DNA of 64,000 bases from Actinomycetota bacterium. GTDB taxonomy: Bacteria > Actinomycetota > Actinomycetes > S36-B12 > CAIYMF01. The first letter of the stretch is position 1. Every line of letters begins with the position of its first letter. Position numbers and translations under genes: made by a program. Positions 40,532 through 50,858 of the stretch are shown here, one piece after another. The notes below the pieces were generated by a model. It was not told the origin of the DNA. It ran no database searches and saw only the letters and a program-made list of their open reading frames with translations. The stretch is taken from contig JAIUOK010000018.1 in NCBI GenBank assembly GCA_020161245.1, positions 1 through 64,000 on the forward strand, given 5' to 3'.

Positions 40532-42370
40532 GTGGCAGCACCGACCCAGGCCGGCGGCCGTCCAGGACGCACGCTGGCGATCCTGGGCCTGCTCACGCTG
40601 GCCCTCATGGTGTGGACGTTCTGGCCCGGCCAGCAGCACACGCCCAAGCTCGGCCTCGACCTCCGCGGCGGCACCCAGGTCATCCTGACGCCGACGTCGG
40701 CCACGGGCGGCGGCGCCATCACCGACGACCAGCTCAAGCAGACCGTCGAGATCATCCGCCAGCGCGTCGACGGCTTCGGCGTGGCCGAGGCCGAGGTGAC
40801 CACCCAGGGCAGCGGCAGCAGCGCCACGATCGTCGTGTCGATCCCGGGAGCCACGAACGAGAAGGTCCTCGAGACCCTCTCGACGACGGCCAAGCTCGAC
40901 TTCCGGCCGGTCATCACCGTCGACTACGGCAGCCAGGCCGTCACCCCGACGCAGAGCCCGAGCCCGTCGGCGTCGGGGTGGTCGACCGCCAGCCCGTCGC
41001 CGTCGGCGTCCGCCTCCGCGGGCTCCGGCAGCGCATCGCCGAGCCCGTCGGCTTCCGCGTCGGCCTCGGGCCAGGGCGCGCCGGTGCCCAACGCCGATTC
41101 GGCTTCCCCGAGCCCCTCAGCGTCCGCCTCCGGCAGCGCGTCGCCGAGCCCGTCGGCATCGGCCTCCGGCGGCGTCACGACGGCCGAGGGCGGCCTGCCC
41201 CCGATCCAGTCGCCGAAGAACGACGCCGCGTTCCAGAAGGCGTTCACCGACATCGACTGCTCCGAGACCGGCGCCCTCAAGGGCGGCCCGACCGACCCGA
41301 AGCTCTACCTCGCCACCTGCTCGGTCGACGGCGGCCTCAAGTACCTGCTCGACCCTGCCGCGGTCGAGGGCACCGAGATCAGCAGCGCGTCGGCTACGCT
41401 CGCCCAGCAGGGCGTCGGCTGGGAGGTTCAGCTCAGCTTCACCCCCGAGGGCGCCCAGCAGTTCGCCGAGGTGACCGGCAAGCTCGCGCAGCAGCCGTCG
41501 CCGCAGAACCAGTTCGCGATCACCCTCGACGGCCTCGTGCAGTCCTCGCCGTACGTGAGCTCGGCGATCCTCGGCGGCAACGCCACGATCAGCGGCTCGT
41601 TCACGGCCGAGGAGGCCAAGGCCCTCGCCAACGTCCTCAAGTACGGCTCGCTGCCGGTCTCGCTCGAGGTCTCGCAGGTCGAGCAGCTCTCGCCGACCCT
41701 CGGCGAGGACCAGCTGCGCGCCGGCATCCTCGCCGGTGCGCTCGGCCTCCTGCTCGTCGTGCTGTGGCTGCTGTTCTACTACCGGGCCCTCGGGCTGGTG
41801 GCCACGGCATCGCTGGTCGTCGCCGCACTGTGGACCTACTGCCTGCTCGTGGTGCTCGGCCGCACGATCGGCTACACGCTCTCGCTGGCCGGCGTGGCCG
41901 GTGCGATCGTCGCCATCGGCATCACCGCCGACTCGTTCGTCGTGTACTTCGAGCGACTGCGCGACGAGCTGCGCGACGGCCGCACCTACCGCCAGGCCGG
42001 CGACATCGGCTGGGTCCGGGCCCGGCGCACGATTCTGGCCGCCGACTTCGTCTCCATGCTCGCGGCCGTGGTCCTGTACTTCCTGTCGGTCGGAAGCGTC
42101 CGCGGCTTCGCGTTCACGCTCGGGCTCACGACCCTGGTCGATGTGCTGGTCGCGTTCGCCTTCACGCGTCCGCTGGTCGCCGTGCTCCTGCGCACCAAGG
42201 CGATGACCTCGGGCAAGATGTGGACCGGGCTCTCGCCCGACCACGTCGGCGGCAAGATGCTCGAACGTGCCACGGGCAGCGTGGTGGTGCCCGACGACGA
42301 CGCCCCTGCGCCCCGCCAGACGCTCGCGGCTGCGCGTGCCGCCGCTCGTGACGCCGAGAAGGAGATCTGA
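40532..42370 (+). CDS. secD: Protein translocase subunit SecD
   Basis: The product is 612 aa from a GTG with GGGAGA upstream. Helix 1 is followed by the G-L-D-L-R-G-G-T-Q motif, a large periplasmic P1 domain, P-T-L-G-E-D-Q-L-R-A-G-I-L-A-G, and five C-terminal helices with G-I-T-A-D-S-F-V-V-Y-F-E-R. The P1 domain is interrupted by an insert of about 80 residues of Pro-Ser-Ala repeats (codons near 40930-41180). SecDF uses the proton gradient to complete export. The terminal base of its stop codon is the first base of secF. Confidence 0.94.
   Translation: MAAPTQAGGRPGRTLAILGLLTLALMVWTFWPGQQHTPKLGLDLRGGTQVILTPTSATGGGAITDDQLKQTVEIIRQRVDGFGVAEAEVTTQGSGSSATIVVSIPGATNEKVLETLSTTAKLDFRPVITVDYGSQAVTPTQSPSPSASGWSTASPSPSASASAGSGSASPSPSASASASGQGAPVPNADSASPSPSASASGSASPSPSASASGGVTTAEGGLPPIQSPKNDAAFQKAFTDIDCSETGALKGGPTDPKLYLATCSVDGGLKYLLDPAAVEGTEISSASATLAQQGVGWEVQLSFTPEGAQQFAEVTGKLAQQPSPQNQFAITLDGLVQSSPYVSSAILGGNATISGSFTAEEAKALANVLKYGSLPVSLEVSQVEQLSPTLGEDQLRAGILAGALGLLLVVLWLLFYYRALGLVATASLVVAALWTYCLLVVLGRTIGYTLSLAGVAGAIVAIGITADSFVVYFERLRDELRDGRTYRQAGDIGWVRARRTILAADFVSMLAAVVLYFLSVGSVRGFAFTLGLTTLVDVLVAFAFTRPLVAVLLRTKAMTSGKMWTGLSPDHVGGKMLERATGSVVVPDDDAPAPRQTLAAARAAARDAEKEI
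40954..41172 (+). repeat. Low-complexity Pro/Ser/Ala repeats inside secD
   Basis: Degenerate repeats based on GAGCCCGTCGGCNTC encode P-S-P-S-A-S-A units. Two nearly identical blocks, around 41022 and 41129, share GGCAGCGCnTCGCCGAGCCC. Length variation by replication slippage is likely. Confidence 0.8.
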
Positions 42371-43527
42371 TGTCCCGCCTCGGCACCATCGCCCACCAGC
42401 TCTACAGCGGCGAGGTCTCCTACGACTTCGTCGGCAAGCGCCGCCGCTGGTACGCGGTCTCCGCCGTCTTCCTCGTGCTCGCGCTCGTCGGCCTGCTCGG
42501 CCGCGGGCTCAACACCGGTATCGAGTTCCAGGGCGGCTCGGAGTTCGTCGTCCCCAACACCACCGCCACGGTGGAGCAGGCGCGCACGTCGGCGGAGGCC
42601 GCGGGCCTGACCGACCCCGTCGTCACCCAGGTCGGCGGCGACACCATCCGCATCCAGTCGACGCCGCTCACGCCGGCCGAGTCGGCAGAAGTCACCGCCC
42701 AGCTCGCCGACGACCTCGGGGTGCCGTCCTCGACGATCGGCGTCCAGCTCGTCGGCCCGTCATGGGGCGCCGACATCACCCAGCGCGCGCTGCAGGGCCT
42801 GGTGGCCTTCCTGGTGCTGGTGACGATCTTCCTGGCGTTCTACTTCGAGTGGCGGCTCGCCGTCGCTGCGCTCATCGCGCTGCTGCACGACCTGCTCATC
42901 ACCATCGGCATCTACGCGCTGACCGGCTTCGAGGTCACGCCGGCCACGGTGATCGGCGTGCTGACGATCCTCGGCTTCTCGCTCTACGACACCGTGGTCG
43001 TGTTCGACAAGGTCAAGGAGAACACCCGCGGCATCACCGCGAGCAACCGCGTGACCTACAGCGAGGCCGCCAACCTCGCGCTCAACCAGACCCTGGTGCG
43101 CTCGATCAACACCTCGATCGTGGCGCTGCTGCCGGTCGCGGCGATCCTCATCATCGGGGTCGGCTTGCTCGGCGCCGGCACGCTCAAGGACCTCTCGCTC
43201 GCGCTGTTCATCGGCACGGCGGCGGGCACCTACTCGTCGATCTTCATCGCGACGCCGGTGGCCGCCCAGCTGCAGGAGCGCCGGCCCGAGATGAAGGCGC
43301 TCGCCGCACGTGTGGCAGCACGTCGTTCCGGCCAGGAGGGCCGGGCCCGCCGCAAGGGGTCGTCGTCGGCCGGCGCCACCACGACGCTCGTGGCAGACGA
43401 GATCGGTGACGGCGCCGAGCACGGCACGATCGCCGAGCAGATGTCGGGCACGGCAGCGCCGGTGCAGTCCGGTCCGCGCGCGCAGCCCAAGCGCAACCAG
43501 ACCCGGTCGCAGCGCAAGAAGCGCTGA
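42370..43527 (+). CDS. secF: Protein translocase subunit SecF
   Basis: The product is 385 aa with six helices. G-I-E-F-Q-G-G-S-E-F matches the SecF G-(I/L)-D/E-F-x-G-G motif. L-G-F-S-L-Y-D-T-V-V-V-F-D-K-V-K-E-N is the conserved helix 4 region, and N-Q-T-L-V-R-S-I-N-T-S follows. A basic Lys/Arg/Gln-rich tail of about 80 residues ends the protein. It pairs with SecD; apt starts on the last base of its stop. Confidence 0.95.
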   Translation: MSRLGTIAHQLYSGEVSYDFVGKRRRWYAVSAVFLVLALVGLLGRGLNTGIEFQGGSEFVVPNTTATVEQARTSAEAAGLTDPVVTQVGGDTIRIQSTPLTPAESAEVTAQLADDLGVPSSTIGVQLVGPSWGADITQRALQGLVAFLVLVTIFLAFYFEWRLAVAALIALLHDLLITIGIYALTGFEVTPATVIGVLTILGFSLYDTVVVFDKVKENTRGITASNRVTYSEAANLALNQTLVRSINTSIVALLPVAAILIIGVGLLGAGTLKDLSLALFIGTAAGTYSSIFIATPVAAQLQERRPEMKALAARVAARRSGQEGRARRKGSSSAGATTTLVADEIGDGAEHGTIAEQMSGTAAPVQSGPRAQPKRNQTRSQRKKR

Positions 43528-44063
43528 TGCCCGGCCTCGAGGAGCTGCTCGACGCCCGGATCCGGTCGGTCCCCGACTGGCCCGTGCCGGGCGTGACGTT
43601 CCGCGACATCACGCCGCTGCTCGCCGACCCCGCAGGCATCCCCGCGGTCGTCGACGGCATCCGCGCCGGGCTCGACGCGCTCGGGATCGCCGACGCGGAC
43701 ATGGTCGCCGGCATCGAGGCGCGGGGGTTCGTGCTCGGGGCGCCGCTCGCCGTCGCCCTCGGCTGCGGCTTCGTGCCCGTCCGCAAGCAGGGCAAGCTGC
43801 CCGGCGCCGTCCACTCGGCCAGCTACGACCTGGAGTACGGGCAGGCCACGCTCGAGGTGCAGGTGGACGCGGTCGCGGCCGGGCACCGCGTCGTGCTCGT
43901 CGACGACGTGCTCGCCACCGGCGGCACCGCGGCCGCGGCCGCCGAGCTGCTCCGCGCCGCCGGCGCCCACGTCGTGGCTCTGGCCGTCCTGCTGGAGCTC
44001 CCGGCGCTCGCCGGACGCTCGCGCCTCGACGGGCTCCCGCTCGTCGCCCTGCGCGCGGTGTGA
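43527..44063 (+). CDS. apt: Adenine phosphoribosyltransferase
   Basis: The product is 178 aa. It begins with the R-S-V-P-D-W-P-V-P-G-V-T-F-R-D-I-T hood region. G-I-E-A-R-G-F-V-L-G and the PRPP-binding V-L-V-D-D-V-L-A-T-G-G-T-A identify Apt. It salvages adenine to AMP. Location between secF and relA is the usual actinobacterial arrangement. Confidence 0.95.
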   Translation: MPGLEELLDARIRSVPDWPVPGVTFRDITPLLADPAGIPAVVDGIRAGLDALGIADADMVAGIEARGFVLGAPLAVALGCGFVPVRKQGKLPGAVHSASYDLEYGQATLEVQVDAVAAGHRVVLVDDVLATGGTAAAAAELLRAAGAHVVALAVLLELPALAGRSRLDGLPLVALRAV

Positions 44064-44160
44064 CGCACCGCCCGCGGCCACGGCACCGCGTCGACCCGGG
44101 TTCGGCACCGCGCCGGGACTAGGCTCGGGCCGCACGCGCACGGTTCGCGAGGAGGTCCGG

Positions 44161-44802
44161 ATGCCCGACCCGGTGGTCGACGTCGACGACCTCGGCGGAG
44201 CGGGCCCCGACGAGGTGCCGCCCCCGGTGTTCGTGCGCCGGCACACCGGCGCCTACATCGAGATGCTGCTGTCGAGCCTGCTGTCGCTGACGGCGTCGCT
44301 GGTGCTCTCCGTCGAGGCCTGGCTGCTGGCGCAGGACCCCGGCGCGATCTTCAGCTGCGACATCAACAGCAAGATCTCCTGCGGCACCGTCGCCGAGTCG
44401 TGGCAGGCCACCCTGCTCGGCTTCCCCAACGCCTACCTCGGGCTGATCTTCGAGCCCATCGTGATCACCCTGGCCGTGGCGTCGCTCGGCGGCGTCCGCT
44501 TCCCGCGGTGGTTCATGCTCGGCGCGCAGGGCCTCTACACGATCGCGATCGCGTTCGCGTACTGGCTGTTCCTGCAGGCCTACTTCGTCATCGGCGCGCT
44601 GTGCCCCTGGTGCCTGCTCGTCACCGCGGCCACCACTCTGGTGTGGGCGTCGATGTTCCGGGTCAACGTGCTCGACGGCCACATCCGGTTCGGCTCGGCG
44701 CAGCCGAAGGTCGTGCGCGCGCTGCGCCTCGGGGTCGACACCGGCGTCGTCCTCATCGTCCTCGCGGTGATCGCGGCGATGGTCGCCTACCGCTATCTGT
44801 GA
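44161..44802 (+). CDS. Vitamin K epoxide reductase family membrane protein
   Basis: The product is 213 aa with four to five helices; GGAGG precedes the ATG. The active C-x-x-C is C-P-W-C (Cys148, Cys151) and the loop pair is Cys66 and Cys74 (S-C-D-I-N-S-K-I-S-C). The motifs match bacterial VKOR, which reoxidises DsbA-like proteins using quinone. A DsbA partner is not in the window. A TAGGCT hexamer near 44120 is a likely -10. Confidence 0.88.
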   Translation: MPDPVVDVDDLGGAGPDEVPPPVFVRRHTGAYIEMLLSSLLSLTASLVLSVEAWLLAQDPGAIFSCDINSKISCGTVAESWQATLLGFPNAYLGLIFEPIVITLAVASLGGVRFPRWFMLGAQGLYTIAIAFAYWLFLQAYFVIGALCPWCLLVTAATTLVWASMFRVNVLDGHIRFGSAQPKVVRALRLGVDTGVVLIVLAVIAAMVAYRYL

Positions 44803-44896
44803 CGGCGCGCCGCCGCGGCCGGGCACCGGAGCGCGGCCGGAGCGGGTCCGCCCGTAGACTGGGCCGCCACAGCCGAGCAGGTGGCGAGGAGGCCGG

Positions 44897-47212
44897 GTGG
44901 CCGAGGACGTCGTAGCGCAGGGCGCGGACGCGCCCTCCGCCGCTGCGCCCGCCCAGCCCGACACCCGCTCGCCGGCCTTCCAGGCCACCAGCCTGCGCTC
45001 GCGCCTCCCGCGCATCTCCTCGCGACGAGCCGGGCAGCGCGGGGGAGCGCACCCCGAGCTCGAGCCGCTGCTGCGGACGGTGAAGCAGTACCACCCCAAG
45101 GCCGACCTCTCGATCCTCGAGCGCGCCTACGAGCAGGCCGCGTACCTGCACCGCGACCAGCACCGCCGCAGCGGCGACCCCTACATCACGCACCCGCTGG
45201 CCGTCGCGACGATCCTGGCCGAGCTCGGCACCACGCCCGCCACGCTCGCCGCCGCGCTGCTGCACGACACCGTCGAGGACACCGAGTACAGCCTCGACGC
45301 GCTGCGCGAGGACTTCGGCGACGAGGTCGCGGCGCTCGTCGACGGCGTCACCAAGCTCGACAAGGTGAAGTACGGCCAGGCCACCGCCGCCGAGACGGTC
45401 CGCAAGATGGTCGTGGCGATGGCCAAGGACATCCGCGTTCTGGTGATCAAGCTCGCCGACCGCCTGCACAACATGCGCACGCTGCGCTGGATGCCGCCGG
45501 CCAAGCAGGAGCAGAAGGCACGCGAGACCCTCGAGATCTACGCGCCGCTGGCCCACCGCCTCGGCATGAACACGATCAAGTGGGAGCTCGAGGACCTCGC
45601 CTTCGCCACGCTCTACCCGAAGATGTACGACGAGATCGTGCGCCTCGTCGGGCAGCGGGCGCCGGAGCGCGACGAGTACCTGCAGCAGGTCATCGCGGCG
45701 GTGAAGACCGACCTCGACTCCGCGAAGATCAAGAACACGGTCACCGGCCGGCCGAAGCACTACTACTCCGTCTACCAGAAGATGATCGTGCGCGGCCGCG
45801 ACTTCGCCGACATCTACGACCTCGTCGGCATCCGCATCCTCGTGGAGTCCGTGCGCGACTGCTACGCCGTCCTCGGCGTCATCCACGCGCGGTGGAACCC
45901 GGTCCCCGGCCGGTTCAAGGACTTCATCGCGATGCCCAAGTTCAACATGTACCAGTCGCTGCACACCACGGTGATCGGGCCGACGGGCCGTCCCGTCGAG
46001 CTGCAGATCCGCACGATGGACATGCACCGCGCCGCCGAGTACGGCGTCGCCGCGCACTGGCGCTACAAGCAGGGCTCGGTGGGCGGCAAGCAGGGCCCGG
46101 ACGACATGGCCTGGCTGCGCCAGCTGCTCGAGTGGCAGCGCGAGACCGAGGACCCCGACGACTTCCTCGACTCGCTGCGCTACGACCTCGGCTCCAGCGA
46201 GGTCTTCGTGTTCACGCCCAAGGGCGACGTTGTGGCCCTGCCCGGCGGCTCGACGCCGGTCGACTTTGCGTACGCCGTCCACACCGAGGTGGGGCACCGC
46301 TGCGTGGGCGCACGCGTCAACGGCAAGCTCGTGCCGCTCGAGTCGTCGCTCGACTCGGGCGACGTCGTCGAGGTGTTCACCTCCAAGGCCGAGAACGCCG
46401 GGCCCAACCGCGACTGGCTGCAGTTCGTCAAGAGCCCCCGCGCGCGGTCGAAGATCAAGGCCTGGTTCTCCAAGGAGCGCCGCGAGGAGGCGGTGGAGAA
46501 CGGCAAGGACGCCATCACCCGCGCCATGCGCAAGGCCGGGCTGCCGCTGCACCGGCTGCTCTCGGCCGGTGCGCTGCAGGGCCTGCTCGCCGAGCTGCAC
46601 CTCTCCGACGTCACCGCGCTCTACGCCGCGGTGGGCGAGGGCCGGCTCTCGGCGCAGACGGTCGTGCAGCGGCTCGTCGCCGCGCACGGCGGCGAGGACG
46701 GCGCCACCGAGGACCTCGCCGAGTCCGTCACCCCCACCAAGATCGCCAGCGGCAAGGCGCGCCCGCAGGGCGACCCCGGCATCGTGGTCGACGGCGACGA
46801 CGACGTCTGGGTCAAGCTGGCGCGCTGCTGCACCCCGGTCCCCGGCGACGACGTGCTCGGCTTCGTCACCCGCGGCCACGGCGTCTCCGTGCACCGCACC
46901 GACTGCGTCAACGTCGCCTCGCTTCAGCAGGAGCCCGACCGCATCGTGCCGGTCACGTGGTCGCCCAAGGCCTCCAGCGTCTTCCTGGTCAACATCCAGG
47001 TCGAGGCGCTCGACCGCAGCCGGCTGCTCTCCGACGTCACCCGTGCGCTGTCCGACCAGCACGTCAACATCCTGTCGGCGTCGGTGAGCACCACCCGCGA
47101 CCGGATCGCGCTGTCGCGCTTCACCTTCGAGATGGCCGACGCAACCCACCTCGGCTCGGTCCTCAAAGCCGTCCGAGGCGTCGAGGGCGTCTACGACGTC
47201 TACCGCGTGTAG
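44897..47212 (+). CDS. relA: RelA/SpoT family (p)ppGpp synthetase/hydrolase
   Basis: The product is 771 aa from a GTG with GAGGAGG upstream. The HD hydrolase site L-L-H-D-T-V-E-D-T (His123, Asp124) is intact. The synthetase domain ([23 protein letters not shown]), TGS (V-F-V-F-T-P-K-G-D) and C-terminal ACT domain ([10 protein letters not shown]) follow. It is thus a bifunctional Rel enzyme setting the stringent-response alarmone level. The stop lies 3 bp from that of the convergent DUF349 gene, leaving no room for a terminator. Confidence 0.96.
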   Translation: MAEDVVAQGADAPSAAAPAQPDTRSPAFQATSLRSRLPRISSRRAGQRGGAHPELEPLLRTVKQYHPKADLSILERAYEQAAYLHRDQHRRSGDPYITHPLAVATILAELGTTPATLAAALLHDTVEDTEYSLDALREDFGDEVAALVDGVTKLDKVKYGQATAAETVRKMVVAMAKDIRVLVIKLADRLHNMRTLRWMPPAKQEQKARETLEIYAPLAHRLGMNTIKWELEDLAFATLYPKMYDEIVRLVGQRAPERDEYLQQVIAAVKTDLDSAKIKNTVTGRPKHYYSVYQKMIVRGRDFADIYDLVGIRILVESVRDCYAVLGVIHARWNPVPGRFKDFIAMPKFNMYQSLHTTVIGPTGRPVELQIRTMDMHRAAEYGVAAHWRYKQGSVGGKQGPDDMAWLRQLLEWQRETEDPDDFLDSLRYDLGSSEVFVFTPKGDVVALPGGSTPVDFAYAVHTEVGHRCVGARVNGKLVPLESSLDSGDVVEVFTSKAENAGPNRDWLQFVKSPRARSKIKAWFSKERREEAVENGKDAITRAMRKAGLPLHRLLSAGALQGLLAELHLSDVTALYAAVGEGRLSAQTVVQRLVAAHGGEDGATEDLAESVTPTKIASGKARPQGDPGIVVDGDDDVWVKLARCCTPVPGDDVLGFVTRGHGVSVHRTDCVNVASLQQEPDRIVPVTWSPKASSVFLVNIQVEALDRSRLLSDVTRALSDQHVNILSASVSTTRDRIALSRFTFEMADATHLGSVLKAVRGVEGVYDVYRV

Positions 47213-47215
47213 GCC

Positions 47216-48982
47216 TCAGCCCGAGAACTCGGCTGCGGCGCGCTCGGCGGCCTCGAGGAGGGCCTTCGTGGTCGCGATCCGGCCCTCGGCGTCGGCGGCC
47301 TTGCGGTCGTTGCCCGCTGCAGCGGCGGCGTCGCGCTCCTTCTCCAGCTTCGCCAGCGACGCGCGGAACTGAGCGACGGTGTCCTCGGCGCGTGCGCGGG
47401 CCTCGGGGTTGGTGCGGCGCCACTGCTCCTGCTCGCCCTTGCGAACCGCGTCCTCGACCCGGCGCAGCCGGCCCTCGATGCGCTCCTTGTCGCCGCGCGG
47501 CACGTGGCCGACCTGCTCCCAGCGCTCGTGGATCGAGCGGAGGGCGGCCTTCGCCGACTTGAGGTCGGAGGTATCGATGGCCTCGGCCTCGGCGAGCAGG
47601 GCCTCCTTGGCGGCGAGGTTCTCCGCGTAGCCCGCGTCGCGCTTGCCCAGCTCGGCGTTGCGCGCGGCGAAGAAGGTGTCCTGCGCCGTGCGGAAGCGCT
47701 GCCAGAGCGCCTCCTCGTCGGACTTGCCGGCGCGGCCGGCGGCCTTCCAGCGCGCCATGAGGTCGCGGTAGGCCGACGCGGTGGGCCCCCAGTCGGTGGA
47801 GCCCGAGAGTGCCTCGGCCTCGGCGACGAGCGACTCCTTGACCTGCTTGGCGTCGCTGCGCTCGCTGTCGAGGCGGGCGAAGTGCTGGCGGCGGTGCTTG
47901 TCGAACTGCGAGCGCGCGTGGCTGAACCGCTTCCACAGCGCCTGCTCCCCGGCGCGGTCGGCGCGCGGGGCGCCCTTCCACTCCTCGAGCAGCTCCTTGA
48001 ACCGCTCGCCGGTCGCCTTCCACTGAGTGGATGCCGCGAGGCTCTCGGCCTCGACGACGATCTTCTCCCGGGCCTCGAGCGCGGCGGCCTTGGCCTTGGC
48101 GCGCGCCTCGGCGGCGACGGCCCGCTTCTCCTGCACGAGGGTGTCGAGGGCGGCGACGCGCGCCTTGAGCGACGCGAGGTCGCCGACCATCGACGGCGAG
48201 TCGAGGGACTCGGTGGCCCGCTTGACGACGGCGGCGGCCTGCTCCGGCGAGGCCTTGCCCTCGGTGAGGCGGCGGGTGGCGAGGCTGACCTCGACCGAGA
48301 GGTCGTCGAACTTGCGCACGAAGAAGGCGAGGCCCTCCTCGGGCGTGCCGGCGGCCCACTGGCCGACGACGTGCTCGCCCTCGTCGGTACGGACGTGGAC
48401 GTTGCCCTCGTCGTCGACCCGGCCGAAGGTGGCCGAGTCGGTGGGGCGGTCCTCGTGGGACTCCTCCTCGGCCGGGGCGGCAGCGGCGGGTGCGGGCGCC
48501 GCGCCCGAGGCGACCGGCCGCGGGGGCGCCGGGCGCACGGTCCCGGCCAGGGCGGCGGGGCTGGGGCGCGGGCCGGGCCGCGGCACCGGGGGAGCCGCGG
48601 CTGCGGGCTCGGTGGCCGTGGTCTGCTCGGCGGCGGCGTCCGGCTCCTGCGCCGCAGGAGCCTCGGCGGACGTCTCGCCGGCAGGAGCCGCAGCAGCGGG
48701 CTCCTCCGCAGCAGTGGGCTCGGCGACGGCGGCAGCCTCAGCAGCGGGTGCCTGGTCGGCAGCGGGCTCGGCGGCCGAGGCCGGCTCCTCGACGGCGGGA
48801 GCGTCAGCGGCGTCGTCAGCGGCTGGCTCTGCGGCTGGAGCGTCCTCCGGTTCCGCGGCTGCGGCCGGGGCGGCGTCCGCCGGGGCGGGTGCCACCTCGG
48901 GTGCGGCGACGGGCTCGGGCTGGACGTCGGCCGGGGCCTCGGGCTCGACCTCGGGGGTCGGGTTCTCGGTGCTGTCGCTCAC
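47216..48982 (-). CDS. DUF349 domain-containing protein
   Basis: The product is 588 aa from the GTG at 48982, with GAGGAG 11 nt upstream; a GTG at 48994 overlaps that site. The first 170 residues are Ala/Pro/Glu-rich and disordered. The rest is a charged helical array of DUF349 repeats, each with a W-K-A-x-G-R-A-G/P-like turn and L-W-x-R-F core (L-W-K-R-F-S-H-A-R, L-W-Q-R-F-R-T-A-Q). Coiled-coil character is strong. Function is not established. Its position between relA and a cyclophilin gene is conserved among actinobacteria. Confidence 0.82.
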   Translation of the reverse strand: MSDSTENPTPEVEPEAPADVQPEPVAAPEVAPAPADAAPAAAAEPEDAPAAEPAADDAADAPAVEEPASAAEPAADQAPAAEAAAVAEPTAAEEPAAAAPAGETSAEAPAAQEPDAAAEQTTATEPAAAAPPVPRPGPRPSPAALAGTVRPAPPRPVASGAAPAPAAAAPAEEESHEDRPTDSATFGRVDDEGNVHVRTDEGEHVVGQWAAGTPEEGLAFFVRKFDDLSVEVSLATRRLTEGKASPEQAAAVVKRATESLDSPSMVGDLASLKARVAALDTLVQEKRAVAAEARAKAKAAALEAREKIVVEAESLAASTQWKATGERFKELLEEWKGAPRADRAGEQALWKRFSHARSQFDKHRRQHFARLDSERSDAKQVKESLVAEAEALSGSTDWGPTASAYRDLMARWKAAGRAGKSDEEALWQRFRTAQDTFFAARNAELGKRDAGYAENLAAKEALLAEAEAIDTSDLKSAKAALRSIHERWEQVGHVPRGDKERIEGRLRRVEDAVRKGEQEQWRRTNPEARARAEDTVAQFRASLAKLEKERDAAAAAGNDRKAADAEGRIATTKALLEAAERAAAEFSG

Positions 48983-48997
48983 TGCGCTGTTCACTCC

Positions 48998-49870
48998 TCA
49001 GCCGGCCGGCGTCTCGCTGGTCGTGGCCTTCGTGATGACGATGGGCTGTGCAGGCTGTCCGTCGCCGCTGCCGTTCGCCGTTCCGGCGGCAGCGACCTTC
49101 TCGACGACGTCGAGCCCGGACACCACTGTGCCCCAGATCGTGTAGTCAGGTCCGAGGGTTGTGTCCTTGTAGACGATGAAGAACTGGCTGCCCGCGGTGC
49201 CCGGGCCCGCGTTCGCCATCGCCACGGTGCCCCGGGGGTAGTTGTTGGCGCCGTCTGCGGGCAGGTTCTCGTCGGGCACGGTGTAGCCCGGGCCGCCCGT
49301 GCCGTCGTTGTTCGGGCTGCCGCACTGGAGCACGAAGATGCCCTCGGTGGTGAGCCGGAAGCACGAGCTGTCGGTGTAGAAGCCCTGGCTGACGAGGAAC
49401 GCCATCGACGACGTGGTCTTCGGGGCCTTGGCGGGGTCGACCGTCTCGATCACGATGTCGCCGCAGTTCGTGGCGAGGGTGATCGTGGCGGGGGCCGCGA
49501 GGGTCCCGGACGGCGGCGCCGACCAGGTCTGGGTCTTCACCGTGGGCTCGGGCGGGGTGGTGCAGCCGGCGACAGAGGTCGTGGTCGACGGCGAGGGCGA
49601 CGACGACGTGGAGCCCGACGGCGAGGCGCTGGGGCTGACGCTGGTCGACGCCGACGGGCTCGACGACGACGTGCCGTCGGCCACCTGGTCGCTGCCACGG
49701 TTGGTGAGCAGCAGGGCGACGACGGCGCCGACCACGACGACGAGCGCCGCCACGACCGCCAGGACCTGGTTGCGGCGCCGGCGCGCGGCGTCGCGCTCGA
49801 CCCGGCGCGCCTGCTGGCGCTCGTACTTGGCGCGCGCGAGCTCGCGCTCGCGCTTGTTGCTGCTCGCCAC
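48998..49870 (-). CDS. Membrane-anchored cyclophilin-type peptidyl-prolyl isomerase
   Basis: The product is 290 aa. A strongly basic N-terminus (R-E-R-E-L-A-R-A-K-Y-E-R-Q) is followed by a helix V-L-A-V-V-A-A-L-V-V-V-V-G-A-V-V-A-L-L, a Ser/Pro/Thr linker, and a cyclophilin domain with N-N-Y-P-R-G-T-V-A-M-A-N-A and G-S-Q-F-F-I-V-Y. The catalytic Arg region appears altered (S-S-C-F-R-L-T), as in the extracytoplasmic actinobacterial group. It probably helps fold exported proteins. GGAG precedes the GTG. Confidence 0.88.
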   Translation of the reverse strand: MASSNKRERELARAKYERQQARRVERDAARRRRNQVLAVVAALVVVVGAVVALLLTNRGSDQVADGTSSSSPSASTSVSPSASPSGSTSSSPSPSTTTSVAGCTTPPEPTVKTQTWSAPPSGTLAAPATITLATNCGDIVIETVDPAKAPKTTSSMAFLVSQGFYTDSSCFRLTTEGIFVLQCGSPNNDGTGGPGYTVPDENLPADGANNYPRGTVAMANAGPGTAGSQFFIVYKDTTLGPDYTIWGTVVSGLDVVEKVAAAGTANGSGDGQPAQPIVITKATTSETPAG

Positions 49871-50126
49871 GCCTGCAGCTCCTGATCCGTCGTCCCTGCC
49901 GGGCCGACGTCCTCGGCGGCCCGCCCGCGCTCCCGCGCCCGAGCGAGTCTAGGCAGTGCCGCCGGGCCGGGGCGGGAGCGGGGCGTGCGGGCGCGGCGCA
50001 GCGCCGCTGGTCAGCGCCCCGGCTCAGGGGCCCGGGCGGCGAGATACGAGGACGGGCCTGCTCGCCGCGGCCGGTAGGCTGCCGGGGCCGGGCAGGAGCC
50101 CGTCGGACCGCCAGGAGGGACGCAGC

Positions 50127-50846
50127 GTGCTCGTCGTGGGCTTCCCGGCCGGCCCCTGGGGCACCAACTGCTACGTCGTCGCGACCGGTGCGGGCCAGGA
50201 GTGCCTCGTGGTCGACCCCGGCAAGGACGCCGCGCCCGGCGTCGAGGAGGCGGTCCGCGAGCACGGGCTCAAGCCCGTCGCCGTCCTGCTCACCCATGGC
50301 CACATCGACCACGTGTGGTCGGTGGTGCCCCTGTGCGGCGCCCACGAGGTGCCGGCGTGGATCCACCCGGACGACCGGGCCATGCTCGCCGACCCGCTGG
50401 CAGGCATCAGCGCCCAGACCGCCGCGATGCTCGAGTCCATGACCGACGGCCGGCTGCAGGCGGGGGAGCCCGAGGACATCCGCGAGCTGGCCGACGGCGC
50501 CGTGCTGGAGCTCGCCGGGCTCCGGCTCGTGGTGGACCACGCCCCGGGTCATACCCGCGGGTCGGTGATGTTCCGCCGCGAGGCCGACGTCGAGCTTCCG
50601 CCCGTCCTGTGGTCGGGCGACGTCCTGTTCGAGGGCTCGATCGGCCGCACCGACCTCCCGGGCGGCGACCACGCGGCGATGCTCGACAGCCTCGTCCGCA
50701 CGGTGCTGCCCCTCGACGACGAGACCGTCGTGCTCCCCGGGCACGGCGGCACCACGACCATCGGTCGCGAGCGCGCGGCCAACCCGTACCTGACCGCCCT
50801 CGCGGGGCGCTCGGCCGGACCGGCCGCCCCCTCGCGCGGCCTGTAG
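50127..50846 (+). CDS. MBL fold metallo-hydrolase (glyoxalase II-like)
   Basis: The product is 239 aa; CAGGAGG precedes the GTG. The metal motif T-H-G-H-I-D-H-V is followed by [29 protein letters not shown] and L-P-G-H-G-G. These are all diagnostic of the YcbL/glyoxalase-II-type hydrolases. The thioester substrate is not defined. It lies 12 bp upstream of hisS in a likely operon. Confidence 0.88.
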   Translation: MLVVGFPAGPWGTNCYVVATGAGQECLVVDPGKDAAPGVEEAVREHGLKPVAVLLTHGHIDHVWSVVPLCGAHEVPAWIHPDDRAMLADPLAGISAQTAAMLESMTDGRLQAGEPEDIRELADGAVLELAGLRLVVDHAPGHTRGSVMFRREADVELPPVLWSGDVLFEGSIGRTDLPGGDHAAMLDSLVRTVLPLDDETVVLPGHGGTTTIGRERAANPYLTALAGRSAGPAAPSRGL

Positions 50847-50858
50847 GAGACCTCTCGC

